DNA from: Microbacterium sp. RU33B
GTDB lineage: Bacteria > Actinomycetota > Actinomycetes > Actinomycetales > Microbacteriaceae
Length of the DNA: 64,000 bases
Assembly (NCBI RefSeq): GCF_900155915.1
Contig: NZ_FTPO01000002.1
Location: 310,001 to 374,000 of the forward strand
Direction of reading: 5' to 3'
This document shows positions 33,213-42,988 of the stretch, piece by piece (position 1 is the first letter of the stretch; every line of letters begins with the position of its first letter). The notes under the pieces are model-generated. The model was given only the letters and a program-made list of their open reading frames with translations, searched no databases and had not been told where the DNA came from. The position numbers were made by a program, and so were the translations under genes.

Positions 33213-34268
33213 ATGCTCGAACTCGCGACCGATCTGCTCCCGCTCCTTCGCAACGGGGAGTCGGTCGCGGTCGCGACGGTCACCCGGGTCGCCCGCAGCG
33301 CACCGCGCGGGGCCGGAGCGGCGATGGCGCTCACGCAGGACGGCCGCGTGATCGGGTCGATCTCCGGCGGATGCGTCGAGGGCGACACCGTGCTGCTGCT
33401 CCGCCACGCTCTGACCACGGGAGAGGGCGCGACGGGGCGGTTCGGATTCACGGATGAGCAGGCGCATGCCGCGGGCCTCGCGTGCGGAGGCTCGGTCGAC
33501 GTGGTCGTGTCGGTCGTGCGCCCGGACTCGCTCGCGGTCGCGGCGATGGAGCGGACCGCCCGCGGCGAGTCGGCGACCCTCGGAATCGTCGCCGCCGGCC
33601 CGGATGCCGGGCGGGTCGTCGCCATCGGATCGGGGAGCGAGACGCACATGCTCGACGCGGCATACGACGGACACGACGTCCTGGCGGTCGTGTCGGAACG
33701 GACGCCGCGGCTCCTCGTCTTCGGCGCGGGCGAGCACGCCGCCGCGCTGTGCCGGGTGGGCGCGGCATCCGGATTCTCCGTCACCGTGTGCGATCCCTGG
33801 TCGCTCCTGCTCACCGCGGAGCGCTTCCCCGACGCCGACCTGCTCGTCGAGGAGTACCCGCACCTCTTCCTCGACGCGCTCGACCCCGACGCTCTCGACG
33901 AGCGCACGGCGATCTGCGTCCTCACACACGACGAGCGCCTCGACGTGCCCGCGCTGCGGACCGCCCTGAGCCTCCCCGTGGGGTTCGTCGGTGCGATGGG
34001 CGCCCGCTCCACCGTCGACCGTCGCGCCGCTCTCCTGCGGCAGGCCGGGGTCGACGATGCGGCCCTCGCACGCCTGCACTCGCCGATCGGACTCGATCTG
34101 GGCGGGGCGAGTCCGGCGCACACGGCCCTCGCGATCCTCGCCGAGATCGTCGCCTCCCGTCACGGCGCGACGGGACTGCCCCTGCGGGACCTCGCCGGTC
34201 CGGTGCACGCCGGCAGGGCGTCGACGACGGATGCCGCGGCATCCTGCACGATCGCGGGCGTGCGGTGA
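33213..34268 (+). CDS. XdhC/CoxI family Moco-insertion chaperone
   Basis: 351 residues. N-terminal XdhC/CoxI domain (AVATVTRVARSAPRGAGAAMALTQDGRVIGSISGGCVEGDTV) and C-terminal Rossmann domain (RLLVFGAGEHAAALCRVGAASGFSVTVCDPW; VGFVGAMGARSTVDRRAALLRQAG). XdhC binds and sulfurates molybdenum cofactor and loads it into xanthine dehydrogenase. First gene of the hydroxylase set; the FAD-subunit gene follows at 45 bases. Confidence 0.92.
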   Translation: MLELATDLLPLLRNGESVAVATVTRVARSAPRGAGAAMALTQDGRVIGSISGGCVEGDTVLLLRHALTTGEGATGRFGFTDEQAHAAGLACGGSVDVVVSVVRPDSLAVAAMERTARGESATLGIVAAGPDAGRVVAIGSGSETHMLDAAYDGHDVLAVVSERTPRLLVFGAGEHAAALCRVGAASGFSVTVCDPWSLLLTAERFPDADLLVEEYPHLFLDALDPDALDERTAICVLTHDERLDVPALRTALSLPVGFVGAMGARSTVDRRAALLRQAGVDDAALARLHSPIGLDLGGASPAHTALAILAEIVASRHGATGLPLRDLAGPVHAGRASTTDAAASCTIAGVR

Positions 34269-34313
34269 TCCGCGAGGGCGTCGGGCGCGCGGTCCGCGGG
34301 GAGCGCCGCTGAC

Positions 34314-35138
34314 ATGGACATCACCACCGTCTCCCACTACCGCCGCGCGCGCACCCGCGACGACCTCGCACTGGCGCCCGGCGAGGTGATCCTCGCGGGC
34401 GGCACGTGGCTCATGAGCGAGCCGCAGCCGGGAACGACCGGCTTCGTCGACGTGACGACGATGGGCTGGCCCGACATCGAGATCGCCGCCGGCGGGCTGC
34501 GCATCGGCGCGACCTGCACGATCGCGACGCTCGTGGCGTGGTCGCGGGGCGCCCACGAGATCCCGGTGCCGGAGGCGTGGGACGCCGTGGCCATGATCCC
34601 GGATGCCGCGAACGCCCTGCTCGCGTCGTTCAAGATCTGGAACACCGCGACGGTGGGCGGCAACGTGTGCCAGTCGTTCGCCGCCGGCGCCCTGATCTCG
34701 CTCGCGGTCGCCCTCGACGGCGTCGCCCGCGTCTGGCAGCCCGACGGAGGCGAACGCGTGCTCCCCGTCGCCGAGCTGATCACGGGCAACGCCGAGAACG
34801 CCCTCCTGCCGGGCGAGGTGCTGCGGTCGGTGGAGCTCCCGGCGCACGCGCTGGAATCGCGCGTGCTGCTGCGCAAGATCGCGCTCGCCGAGCTCGGACG
34901 CTCGGGCGCGGTGGTGACCGGTCGCGTCGACGGCGACGCAGCGGCCGTGTTCACCGTGACCGCGGCCACGCTCCGCCCGGTCGTGCTGCGCTTCGCGTCG
35001 CTCCCGGATGCCGCCTCCCTCGCCGCCGCGGTGGGCGACGCTCCCGGCTTCTACACCGATTCGCTCGGCGCGGCCGACTGGCGGCGCGGCGTGAGCATCG
35101 AGCTCGCCGAGCGCATCAGGACGGAGCTGGCGGCATGA
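34314..35138 (+). CDS. FAD-binding subunit of xanthine dehydrogenase-type hydroxylase
   Basis: 274 residues, the XdhB/CoxM-type flavin subunit: an N-terminal VILAGGTWLM FAD loop, then ATCTIATLVAW, NTATVGGNVCQSFAAGALISLAVALDGVARVW and a C-terminal CO-dehydrogenase-flavoprotein domain with LRKIALAELGRSGAVVTG. Passes electrons from the Fe-S clusters to NAD+ or another acceptor. Its stop overlaps the next gene (ATGA), so the two subunits are made together. Confidence 0.9.
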   Translation: MDITTVSHYRRARTRDDLALAPGEVILAGGTWLMSEPQPGTTGFVDVTTMGWPDIEIAAGGLRIGATCTIATLVAWSRGAHEIPVPEAWDAVAMIPDAANALLASFKIWNTATVGGNVCQSFAAGALISLAVALDGVARVWQPDGGERVLPVAELITGNAENALLPGEVLRSVELPAHALESRVLLRKIALAELGRSGAVVTGRVDGDAAAVFTVTAATLRPVVLRFASLPDAASLAAAVGDAPGFYTDSLGAADWRRGVSIELAERIRTELAA

Positions 35139-37888
35139 GGATGCGGGTGAACGGCGCGCCGGTGGAGGCCGAGCCCCGTGCGGGCCAGTGCCTGCGCACC
35201 CTCCTGCGGGAGAACGGCCACACCGAGGTCAAGAAGGGGTGCGACGCGGGCGACTGCGGCGCGTGCGCCGTACTCGTCGACGGCGTGCCCGTGCATTCGT
35301 GCATCGTTCCCGCCATGAGGCTCGAGGGAGCCGAAGTGACGACGGCCGCCGGCCTCGCCGACGGCGACGACCTGCACCCGGTGCAGGAGGCGCTGATCGA
35401 GCACTTCGGCTTCCAGTGCGGATTCTGCACCCCGGGCATGAGCGTGACGGCATCGACACTGTGCGCCGACGACCTCGACGATCTCGATCGCCGCATGAAG
35501 GGGAGCCTCTGCCGCTGCACGGGGTACCGCCCGGCCCGGGAGGCGATCCGCGAGGCGGTCCTCGGTCCCGTGCGCGAGACCGGCCGGGGAGCGACGGCGG
35601 ACGAAGGAGTCGGCGCGTCGGCGAAGCCCCCGGCGGGCCGCCGCGTCGTGCAGGGGCGCGAGCCCTACACGTTCGACGATCCGGTGGAGGGGGCCCTCGT
35701 GCTCCGCGTGGCCGGATCACCGCATCCGCACGCGCGCATCGTGCGCATCGACACCACCGCCGCCCGCGCCGTACCGGGCGTGGTCGCCGTCTTCACGCAC
35801 GAGGACGCCCCCGCGAAGCGGTACTCGAGCGGGCGCCACGAGCATCGGGAGGACGATCCCGACGACACCCTGCTGCTCGACGATGTCGTGCGCTTCGTCG
35901 GCCAGCGCGTCGCGGCCGTCGTCGCCGAGACCGCCGGCGCGGCCGAAGAGGCGTGCCGCCTGCTGGAGGTGGAGTACGAGATCCTCCCCGCCGTGTTCGA
36001 CGCCGAGGAGGCGCGCCGCTCCGGGGCTCCGCTGCTGCATCCCGACCGCACTCCCGATGAGCGCGTCGGCGACGCGGCACGCAACGTCGTGGCGACGCTG
36101 CGCGAGCGCACCGGCGGCGACGCCGACGAGGCCCTGCGGGCGAGCGCGGTCTCGGTGACCGGCACGTGGCGGACGGGGCGCGTCGTGCACGCACAGCTCG
36201 AGACGCACGGCTCCGTGGGCTGGCTCGACGACGACGGACGTCTCGTCATCCGCTCCTCCACGCAGGTGCCGTTCCTCACGCGCGACGAGCTCGCCCACGT
36301 GTTCGACCTCGACCCCGACCGCGTGCGCGTCGTGACCGCCCGGGTCGGCGGCGGCTTCGGGGGCAAGCAGGAGATGTTCACCGAAGACCTGGTCGCCCTC
36401 GCCGTGCTCCGCACCGGGCGCCCGGTGGCGTACGAGTTCAGCCGCACCGACGAGTTCCAGCGGGCCACCGTGCGGCATCCGATGCGGGTGACCGTGACGC
36501 TCGGCGCCACCGCCGAAGGGGTGCTCACCGCGATGAAGCTCGACGTGCTGAGCGACACGGGCGCGTACGGCAACCACGCGATCGGCGTGATGTTCCACGG
36601 CTGCGCCGAGTCGACGACGGTGTACCGCTGCCCCGTGCGCAGCATCGACGCCGAGGCGGTCTACACGAACACCGTGCCGTCCGGGGCCTTCCGCGGATAC
36701 GGGCTCGGTCAGGTCATGCTCGGCGTGGAGTCCGCGATGGACCTGCTCGCACAGGAGCTCGGCATCGATCCTTTCGAGCTGCGGCGCATCAACGCCGTGC
36801 GCGACGGCGATCCCTTCCACCCCGAGGAGACGCCGGACGACGACGAGTACGAGGAGGATCTGGTGTGGGGCAGCTACGGCCTCGACCAGTGCCTCGATCT
36901 GGCCCAGGATGCGCTGCGCCGCGGCAACGGCGTCGCCGCCCCCGACGGCTGGCGCGTCGGCGAAGGCATGGCCGTGGCCATGATCGCCACGATGGCGCCG
37001 GGCGGCCATCACGCCCACACGACCGCCACGCTGCGCCCCGACGGCACCTTCCTGCTGGCGGCGGGCACCCCCGAGTTCGGCAGCGGTACCACGACCGTGC
37101 ACCGCCAGATCGCGGCATCCGTGCTGTCGGCATCGTTCGACCGTCTCGACCTGTGGCATTCCGACACCGACGCGGTGGCGCACGACACCGGCAACTTCGC
37201 CTCCGCGGGCATCACCGTCGCGGGCAAGGCCCTCCACGCCGCGTGCGTCCAGCTGCGACACCGGATGCTTGCCCTGGCCGCCGAGCTCACCGGCACCCGG
37301 CCGGAGCAGGCGGTCCTCGGCTCAGACGGCGTGCAGACCCCGAGGGGACTCGTCGGGTTCGACCGGATCGTGGCGGCCGCCCCCGCCGACGAGTGCTCGC
37401 CGGAGGGCCTCGTGGCGCGGGGCAGCGAGCACGGGGCGCGCCGATCGCTCGCGTTCAACGTGCACGCCGTGCGCGTCGCGGTCGAGGAGTCGACCGGGAC
37501 CGTGCGTGTGCTGCAGTCGGTGCACGCGGCCGACGCGGGCTTCGTGATGAACCCCGCCCAGTGCATCGGGCAGATAGAGGGCGGCGTCGCGCAGGGCTAC
37601 GGCAGCGCGCTCTACGAGGAGGTGCTCCTCGAGGAGGGGCGCGTGACCAACCCGGTCTTCCGGCTCTACCGCGTGCCGCAGTTCGCCGACATCCCCGAGA
37701 CCGAAGTGCTCTTCGCCGACACCTCCGACGCCCTCGGTCCGTTCGGCGCGAAGTCGATGAGCGAGTCGCCGTACAACCCCGTCGCCCCGGCGGTCGGCAA
37801 CGCGATCGCCCGCGCCCTGGGATCGCGCCCGTTCGAGCAGCCCTTCACGCGCGAGCGCGTGTGGCGCCTCGCGCAGAGCGCCGGCTGA
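35135..37888 (+). CDS. Fused 2Fe-2S / molybdopterin subunit of xanthine dehydrogenase-type hydroxylase
   Basis: 917 residues combining two normally separate subunits. Residues 1-150 are the iron-sulfur part: plant-type 2Fe-2S ligands Cys36, 41, 44, 56 and the second cluster Cys95, 98, 126, 128 (QCGFC...LCRC). After a linker (about 155-178) comes the large molybdopterin domain, with VGGGFGGKQEMF, PSGAFRGYGLGQVMLGVESAMD and MSESPYNPVAPAVGNAI at the active-site Glu. It has no CO-dehydrogenase active-loop signature. Given the uricase, HIU hydrolase and guanine deaminase downstream, xanthine or hypoxanthine is the inferred substrate. A nicotinate-like hydroxylase is the main alternative. Confidence 0.9.
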   Translation: MRMRVNGAPVEAEPRAGQCLRTLLRENGHTEVKKGCDAGDCGACAVLVDGVPVHSCIVPAMRLEGAEVTTAAGLADGDDLHPVQEALIEHFGFQCGFCTPGMSVTASTLCADDLDDLDRRMKGSLCRCTGYRPAREAIREAVLGPVRETGRGATADEGVGASAKPPAGRRVVQGREPYTFDDPVEGALVLRVAGSPHPHARIVRIDTTAARAVPGVVAVFTHEDAPAKRYSSGRHEHREDDPDDTLLLDDVVRFVGQRVAAVVAETAGAAEEACRLLEVEYEILPAVFDAEEARRSGAPLLHPDRTPDERVGDAARNVVATLRERTGGDADEALRASAVSVTGTWRTGRVVHAQLETHGSVGWLDDDGRLVIRSSTQVPFLTRDELAHVFDLDPDRVRVVTARVGGGFGGKQEMFTEDLVALAVLRTGRPVAYEFSRTDEFQRATVRHPMRVTVTLGATAEGVLTAMKLDVLSDTGAYGNHAIGVMFHGCAESTTVYRCPVRSIDAEAVYTNTVPSGAFRGYGLGQVMLGVESAMDLLAQELGIDPFELRRINAVRDGDPFHPEETPDDDEYEEDLVWGSYGLDQCLDLAQDALRRGNGVAAPDGWRVGEGMAVAMIATMAPGGHHAHTTATLRPDGTFLLAAGTPEFGSGTTTVHRQIAASVLSASFDRLDLWHSDTDAVAHDTGNFASAGITVAGKALHAACVQLRHRMLALAAELTGTRPEQAVLGSDGVQTPRGLVGFDRIVAAAPADECSPEGLVARGSEHGARRSLAFNVHAVRVAVEESTGTVRVLQSVHAADAGFVMNPAQCIGQIEGGVAQGYGSALYEEVLLEEGRVTNPVFRLYRVPQFADIPETEVLFADTSDALGPFGAKSMSESPYNPVAPAVGNAIARALGSRPFEQPFTRERVWRLAQSAG

Positions 37889-37997
37889 GCCGACCCCCTT
37901 CCCGCGACACGTCACGCGAAGGAAACACATCGACTCCCGTGCTGAAACGTGCGAGGAATAGCGTCGCCCTGATCACACTCCCCTCGAAGGGCACCCG

Positions 37998-39107
37998 ATG
38001 GAAAACCACAGCACCCCGGCGCGCCGTCGCCGCATCCGATCCGCCTCGCTCATCGGCCTCGCCGCGGCCGCCGCGCTCGTCCTCTCGGCCTGCGCGGGCG
38101 GCACCACGCCCAGCGCGACCACCGGCGAGGGAGAGTCCGCATCGCTCGGCGAGATCAGCGTCCAGTACTCCTGGATCAAGAACGAGGAGTTCGCGGGCGA
38201 GTTCTACGCCTACGAGAACGGCTACTACGACGAGGCCGGATTCTCCGAGGTCACCGGCATCGCCGGCCCCGACACGGGCGTGGCGAAGCTGCTGTCGGGC
38301 ACCGTGCAGTTCGCGCTCAGCGACGCCGCATCGGTCGGGGCCGCGGTGGCCGAGCAGGACGCGCCGCTGAAGATCATCGGAGCGACGTTCCAGAAGAACC
38401 CGTTCACGATCCTGTCGCTCGCCGACGGCGCCGACATCGCCACCCCGGAAGACCTCAAGGGCAAGAAGATCGGCGTGCAGGACTCCAACGCATCGGTCTT
38501 CGCCGCGCTCCTCGCCGCGAACGGCATCGACGCGAGCGAGCTCGAGATCGTGCCGGTGGACTTCGACCCGACTCCGCTCATCAACGGCGAGGTCGACGGA
38601 TTCATGGCCTACCTCACGAACGAGGCGATCACGGTCGAGATGGCCGGATACCCGGTGACCAACCTCGCCTACGCGGAGAACGGCCTGCCGTACGTCGCCG
38701 AGACGTTCACCGTGACCGACCAGTACCTCGCGGAGAACAAGGAGCTCATCAAGGCCTTCCTGATCGCCGAGATCAAGGGCTGGACCGACACGTTCACGCA
38801 GTCCTCCGAAGACACCGTCGCGCTGGTGACCGAGTACTACAACGAGTCGGCCGCCGCCGGCGACCTGACGTTCGGCGAGCTCGACCCCGAGAAGGTCGCC
38901 GCAGGCCTCGCGGCGCAGGCCCTGCTGATCTCCACCGAGGAGACCGAGGCGAACGGACTGTTCACGATCTCCGACGAGCTCAAGGAGCAGACGCTCGCAT
39001 CGCTGGCCACCTCCGGCTGGGAGATCTCGGCCGACCAGCTCTTCGACACGACGATCATCGACGAGATCTACGAGGAGTTCCCCGAGCTCAAGGCCTACCT
39101 CCCGTAG
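37998..39107 (+). CDS. ABC importer substrate-binding lipoprotein (SsuA/THI5-like)
   Basis: 369 residues with a lipoprotein signal ([18 protein letters not shown], Cys in LSAC) and an NMT1/THI5-like domain: [30 protein letters not shown], then [25 protein letters not shown]. That class binds sulfonates, taurine, nitrate or pyrimidine precursors. Start ATG 37998 has GAAGGG upstream; a TAGCGT hexamer near 37958 may be its own -10. Position directly after the purine hydroxylase suggests a purine-derived or related N-heterocyclic ligand, which is inference only. Confidence 0.88.
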   Translation: MENHSTPARRRRIRSASLIGLAAAAALVLSACAGGTTPSATTGEGESASLGEISVQYSWIKNEEFAGEFYAYENGYYDEAGFSEVTGIAGPDTGVAKLLSGTVQFALSDAASVGAAVAEQDAPLKIIGATFQKNPFTILSLADGADIATPEDLKGKKIGVQDSNASVFAALLAANGIDASELEIVPVDFDPTPLINGEVDGFMAYLTNEAITVEMAGYPVTNLAYAENGLPYVAETFTVTDQYLAENKELIKAFLIAEIKGWTDTFTQSSEDTVALVTEYYNESAAAGDLTFGELDPEKVAAGLAAQALLISTEETEANGLFTISDELKEQTLASLATSGWEISADQLFDTTIIDEIYEEFPELKAYLP

Positions 39108-39112
39108 GGATC

Positions 39113-39934
39113 ATGACCATCTCGTCGAACGTGGATGCCGGTGCCCGCACGGGCACCGGCATCCAGATCACCGGAGTCTCCAAGTCGTTCGCGCTGCGCG
39201 GCGGCACGTCCCTCCTCGCGCTGCAGGACACCGACCTCCACACCGAGAAGGGCTCGTTCCTGGCCCTGCTCGGACCGTCGGGCTGCGGCAAGTCCACGAT
39301 CCTGCGGATCCTCGCCGCCCTCGAGCATCCGACGACCGGCACCGCCTTCGTCGACGGCGAGACCCCCGACCAGATGCGGTCGGGCAGTGAGCTCGGAATC
39401 GCCTTCCAGGACCACGCCCTGCTCCCCTGGCGCAGCGTGCGCAAGAACATCGAGCTGCAGTTCGAGGTCGCCGGGCGACGCGTCGACAAGGACTACGTCG
39501 ACGAGCTCATCTCGCTCGTGGGGCTGAAGGACTTCGCGAACGCGAAGCCCGCCCAGCTGTCGGGCGGGATGCGCCAGCGGGCGTCGATCGCCCGCGCGCT
39601 CGTGCTCAAGCCCTCGGTCCTCCTGCTCGACGAGCCGTTCGGCGCGCTCGACGACATGACCCGCCAGAACCTCAACCTCGAGCTGCTGCGCATCTGGACG
39701 GAGAAGCCGGCGACGACCCTGCTGGTGACCCACGGCATCAGCGAGGCGATCTTCCTCGCCGACCGCGTCGCCGTCATGTCTCCGAGGCCCGGACGCATCA
39801 AGGAGATCATCGAGATCGACCTGCCGCGTCCCCGGACTCCCGACATGATGCGCACGCCCGAGTTCCACGCGTACGTCGACCGGGCATCCGAGCTGCTGTT
39901 CGGCTCGGACGGACGCGCGGAAGCGGAGGCGTGA
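39113..39934 (+). CDS. ABC importer ATP-binding protein (SsuB/TauB-like)
   Basis: 273 residues. Walker [11 protein letters not shown]-loop [10 protein letters not shown], signature LSGGMRQR, Walker [13 protein letters not shown] and switch His in [15 protein letters not shown]. Belongs to the nitrate/sulfonate/taurine subfamily. Starts 5 bases after the binding-protein stop; the permease start follows directly on its stop. Confidence 0.93.
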   Translation: MTISSNVDAGARTGTGIQITGVSKSFALRGGTSLLALQDTDLHTEKGSFLALLGPSGCGKSTILRILAALEHPTTGTAFVDGETPDQMRSGSELGIAFQDHALLPWRSVRKNIELQFEVAGRRVDKDYVDELISLVGLKDFANAKPAQLSGGMRQRASIARALVLKPSVLLLDEPFGALDDMTRQNLNLELLRIWTEKPATTLLVTHGISEAIFLADRVAVMSPRPGRIKEIIEIDLPRPRTPDMMRTPEFHAYVDRASELLFGSDGRAEAEA

Positions 39935-40741
39935 ATGGCCCGCGTGCGCGTCCCCACCTGGGCGGCCGGATTCATCGGCGCCGCCGTGCTGATCCTGGCG
40001 TGGTGGCTGTTCTCCCTGACGGCCTTCCAGGTGCAGGCGGGGACGAGCTTCACCCCGGTGCCCTCGCCCTGGGCCGTGTTCGCCTGGCTGTTCGTCGACG
40101 GCAACATCGCGGGGGCGTGGGGCGTCTTCCAGCCGACGATCACGGCCGCCGCGATCGGCTACCTGTGGGGCAACGGCATCGCGCTCGTGCTCGCCTCCTT
40201 CGTTCTCGTGTTCCCGAAGACCGAGACCGTGATCACCCAGATCGCCGTCGTCAGCTACTGCCTGCCGATCGTGGCGGTCGGCGGCATCTCGGTCGTCGTC
40301 CTCGGCGGCGCGAAGTCGCCGGGTGATCCGTCGGCGACGGCCATCTTCCTCTCCGCCCTCGTGTGCGTGTTCACGACGGTCGTCGGGGCGATCCTCGGCT
40401 TCAAATCCGCCGACCGGTCGTCGCTCGACGTGGTGCGCGTCTTCGGCGGGAGCTCCTGGACGCAGCTGCGCAAGGTGCGGCTCATCGCAGCCCTCCCCGC
40501 CATCCTGAACGCCCTGCAGATCGCCGTGCCGACGGCCTTCCTCGGGGCGGTGCTGGGCGAGTACCTGGGCGCGGTCACCGCGGGGGTCGGCCCCACCCTC
40601 ATCCGCCTGCAGGGTCAGCTGGATGCCGCGGGCGTCTGGTCGGTCTTCCTGCTGTGCGCCGTGTTCGCGCTCGTCGCCTACGGCCTCGTCGGGCTCGTCG
40701 TGCGCTTCGTCACGCCCTGGGTCTCGGGGAGCGCGTCATGA
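39935..40741 (+). CDS. ABC importer permease (SsuC/TauC-like), first
   Basis: 268 residues, six helices, BPD-transp-1 fold with the loop VVRVFGGSSWTQLRKVRLIAALPAILNALQIAVPTAFLGAVLGEYLG contacting the ATPase. First of two distinct permeases, so the importer is probably a heterodimer rather than the usual SsuC homodimer. It overlaps the second permease by ATGA. Confidence 0.9.
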   Translation: MARVRVPTWAAGFIGAAVLILAWWLFSLTAFQVQAGTSFTPVPSPWAVFAWLFVDGNIAGAWGVFQPTITAAAIGYLWGNGIALVLASFVLVFPKTETVITQIAVVSYCLPIVAVGGISVVVLGGAKSPGDPSATAIFLSALVCVFTTVVGAILGFKSADRSSLDVVRVFGGSSWTQLRKVRLIAALPAILNALQIAVPTAFLGAVLGEYLGAVTAGVGPTLIRLQGQLDAAGVWSVFLLCAVFALVAYGLVGLVVRFVTPWVSGSAS

Positions 40742-41643
40742 CGGAGAAGATCGTCGACACGGCGAATCCGCCTGCGCCCGTCACCGGGAAGCTCGCGCTG
40801 TCGGCCGATCCGGCGGCGCAGGCGAGCCTGGCCGCGGACCGCCGCCGCGCCGTGCGCCGCACGATCGGCCGTTCGCTCGGAAACGCGGCGATCACGTTCG
40901 CCGTCGTGCTCCTGCTGTGGCAGGCCATCATCAGCTTCAGCGGCATCTCGCCGTTCGTGGCGAAGGGACCGCTCGACGTGTGGGCGTTCCTGTTCACCGA
41001 CGAGGATGCCGCCGCGCACCGGGCCGCCATGGCGCCCCTCGTCGGCCAGACGCTCATCGACTCGGCGATCGGCTTCGTGTTCGGCATGATCGCCGCGGTC
41101 GTGCTCGCGGTGCTGTTCAGCCTGTCGAAGTCCGTCGAGGCCGGCGTCATGCCCCTCGTGCTGCTCCTGCGCACGATCCCGCTCGTGTCGATCGCGCCCG
41201 TCATCATCCTCATCACGGGCCGGGGGACCGTGGCATCCGTCGCCGTCATCGGCACGATCGTGGTGCTGTTCCCGGCGCTCGCCAGCATCCTGTTCGGCCT
41301 CAGCCGCGCCAGCAGGCAGAGCATCGACGTCGTGCACGTGTTCGGCGGCGGGCGACTCACCGCCCTGCGCAAGGTCAGCATCCCCGGCGCCGGCCCGTCG
41401 CTCTTCGCCGCGGCGCGCGTGTCGGTGCCCGGCGCGGTCACGGGCGCGCTCCTGGCCGAGTGGCTCTCGACCGGCCAGGGCATCGGCGGGGCGATCCTGA
41501 AGTTCAACGCGCAGGCGCAGTTCGCGCAGCTGTGGACCTCGATCGCCCTCATCACCCTGATCACGCTGCTGCTCTACAACTTCGTGCAGATCGTCGAGAA
41601 CATCGTCCTGGTGCGCATGGGCATGTCGACGTCGCACCGCTGA
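40738..41643 (+). CDS. ABC importer permease (SsuC/TauC-like), second
   Basis: 301 residues with a 40-residue cytoplasmic N-terminus, helices from NAAITFAVVLLLWQAIISF, and the coupling loop VVHVFGGGRLTALRKVSIPGAGPSLFAAARVSVPGAVTGALLAEWL. ATG 40738 overlaps the stop of the first permease. Last gene of the rightward hydroxylase/transporter series; a hairpin shared with the convergent allC gene covers its stop. Confidence 0.9.
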   Translation: MTEKIVDTANPPAPVTGKLALSADPAAQASLAADRRRAVRRTIGRSLGNAAITFAVVLLLWQAIISFSGISPFVAKGPLDVWAFLFTDEDAAAHRAAMAPLVGQTLIDSAIGFVFGMIAAVVLAVLFSLSKSVEAGVMPLVLLLRTIPLVSIAPVIILITGRGTVASVAVIGTIVVLFPALASILFGLSRASRQSIDVVHVFGGGRLTALRKVSIPGAGPSLFAAARVSVPGAVTGALLAEWLSTGQGIGGAILKFNAQAQFAQLWTSIALITLITLLLYNFVQIVENIVLVRMGMSTSHR

Positions 41644-41697
41644 CCGCCCCCGCCCTCTCCCTGCTGACGCCGAAACAGGGGCGGGCGGGTCAGCGGT
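41636..41697. terminator. Bidirectional terminator spanning both stop codons of convergent operons
   Basis: accgctgacc (41636-41645) pairs perfectly with ggtcagcggt (41688-41697), extended by a GC-rich, slightly offset stem (gcccccgccc with ggggcgggcg). The arms contain the TGA of the ABC permease and the TGA of the amidohydrolase. Confidence 0.7.
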
Positions 41698-42985
41698 CGG
41701 CGGCGAGCTGGAGCACCGCTTCGGCGAGAGCCCGGATGCCGAGCGCGACGTCGGCGCTCGACACCGACTCGTCGGGGTGGTGGCTCACCCCATCGGGGTT
41801 GCGGAGGAACAGCATCCCGATGTCGGTGATCGCGCCGAGCGCCATGCCGTCGTGACCCGCACGGCTGAAGATGACGGCAGGATCGTCGGCGCCGGGCGGG
41901 AGGGTGGCCAGGATGCCTTCGCGCACGATGTCCTGGAAGAGGGGCGCGCAGTGCGCGGCCGGCGCGCTGTGCACTTCGCGGGCGCGCCAGCGGAGGCCGC
42001 GACGACCCATGATCATGTCGAGGTCGTTCGTGATCGCCCCCCACACCCGGTCGCGCTCGCCGTCGAACTCGCCGCGGAGGTCGAGGCTGAAGCGCACCTC
42101 GCCCGGCACGACGTTCACCGCGCCCGGGAAGGCCTCGAACTGCCCGACCGTGCCGATGATGTGGTGCTCTGCGCGGCAGATGCGCTCCACGGCGAGCGCC
42201 GCCTCGCTCGCGCCCAGCAGCGCGTCGCGTCGCATGTCGTAGGGCGTGCCGCCCGCGTGCCGGGCTTCCCCCTCGACCTCGAGCTGGAATCGGCGGGCGC
42301 TCGCGATGGACGAGACCACCGCGAGCGATTCGCCGCGGCGGTCGAGCTCGGGACCCTGCTCGATGTGGGCCTCGAGATAGCCGACGAGCTCATCGGGATG
42401 CCGGGCCGCTTCGCCGATGCGCGCCGGATCGAGGCCGAACTCGAGGAAGGCCCGCCGCAGGGTGACGTCGTCGGCGTCGACGAGGTCCCACCAGTCCTCG
42501 TCCCACGTGCCGGCGACGGCACTGGAGCCGAGCAGCGCCTTGCCGAACCGGGTGCCCTCCTCGTCGGAGAACGCCACGACCTCGAGTGCGAACGGGAACG
42601 GCGAGAACGATGCGTCGTCGGCGCGACGACGGAGCAGGCGCACGACCTCCAGGCCCATGAGCACGCCCACGATGCCGTCGAAGCGTCCGGCGTCGAGCAC
42701 GGTGTCCAGGTGCGAGCCGAGCATCAGCGCGGGCGCCTCGCGGGTCTGCGCGGGGTCGAGCCGGCCCAGCTGGTTGCCTGCGGCGTCCTGCCAGGTGCGC
42801 ATGCCGATCTCGCGCATCCACTCGGCTGCGAGCCGGTTGACCCTCGCGTGCTCGGGAGACAGGTACACGCGCTCGATCTCGCCGGGCGTCGCCGTGACGC
42901 GCGCGAGCTCGTCGCAGCGGGCCATCACGCGTCGTGCGGCCGCCGCGATCGCGTCGGGCGATGCGTCGAGCAGGGGGGATGCCAC
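41690..42985 (-). CDS. allC: Allantoate amidohydrolase (M20, Zn/Mn-dependent)
   Basis: 431 residues of the AllC/HyuC/beta-ureidopropionase group. Metal ligands in LGSHLDTVLDAGRFDGIVGVL and VVAFSDEEGTRFG, substrate residues in LEAHIEQGPEL and SRAGHDGMALG. Allantoate is hydrolysed to ureidoglycine, CO2 and ammonia; the neighbours (allantoinase, ureidoglycine aminotransferase) support this over an N-carbamoyl amino acid hydrolase. It is the last gene of the leftward operon, 3 bases after the aminotransferase. Confidence 0.9.
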   Translation of the reverse strand: MASPLLDASPDAIAAAARRVMARCDELARVTATPGEIERVYLSPEHARVNRLAAEWMREIGMRTWQDAAGNQLGRLDPAQTREAPALMLGSHLDTVLDAGRFDGIVGVLMGLEVVRLLRRRADDASFSPFPFALEVVAFSDEEGTRFGKALLGSSAVAGTWDEDWWDLVDADDVTLRRAFLEFGLDPARIGEAARHPDELVGYLEAHIEQGPELDRRGESLAVVSSIASARRFQLEVEGEARHAGGTPYDMRRDALLGASEAALAVERICRAEHHIIGTVGQFEAFPGAVNVVPGEVRFSLDLRGEFDGERDRVWGAITNDLDMIMGRRGLRWRAREVHSAPAAHCAPLFQDIVREGILATLPPGADDPAVIFSRAGHDGMALGAITDIGMLFLRNPDGVSHHPDESVSSADVALGIRALAEAVLQLAADR

Positions 42986-42988
42986 GCC

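Noticed and set aside
35135-37888. Carbon monoxide dehydrogenase large subunit
   Set aside because: It has the GAFRGYG and GGFGGK motifs of purine-type hydroxylases and no CoxL active-site Cys loop; Fe-S and Mo parts are fused, unlike CoxS/CoxL.
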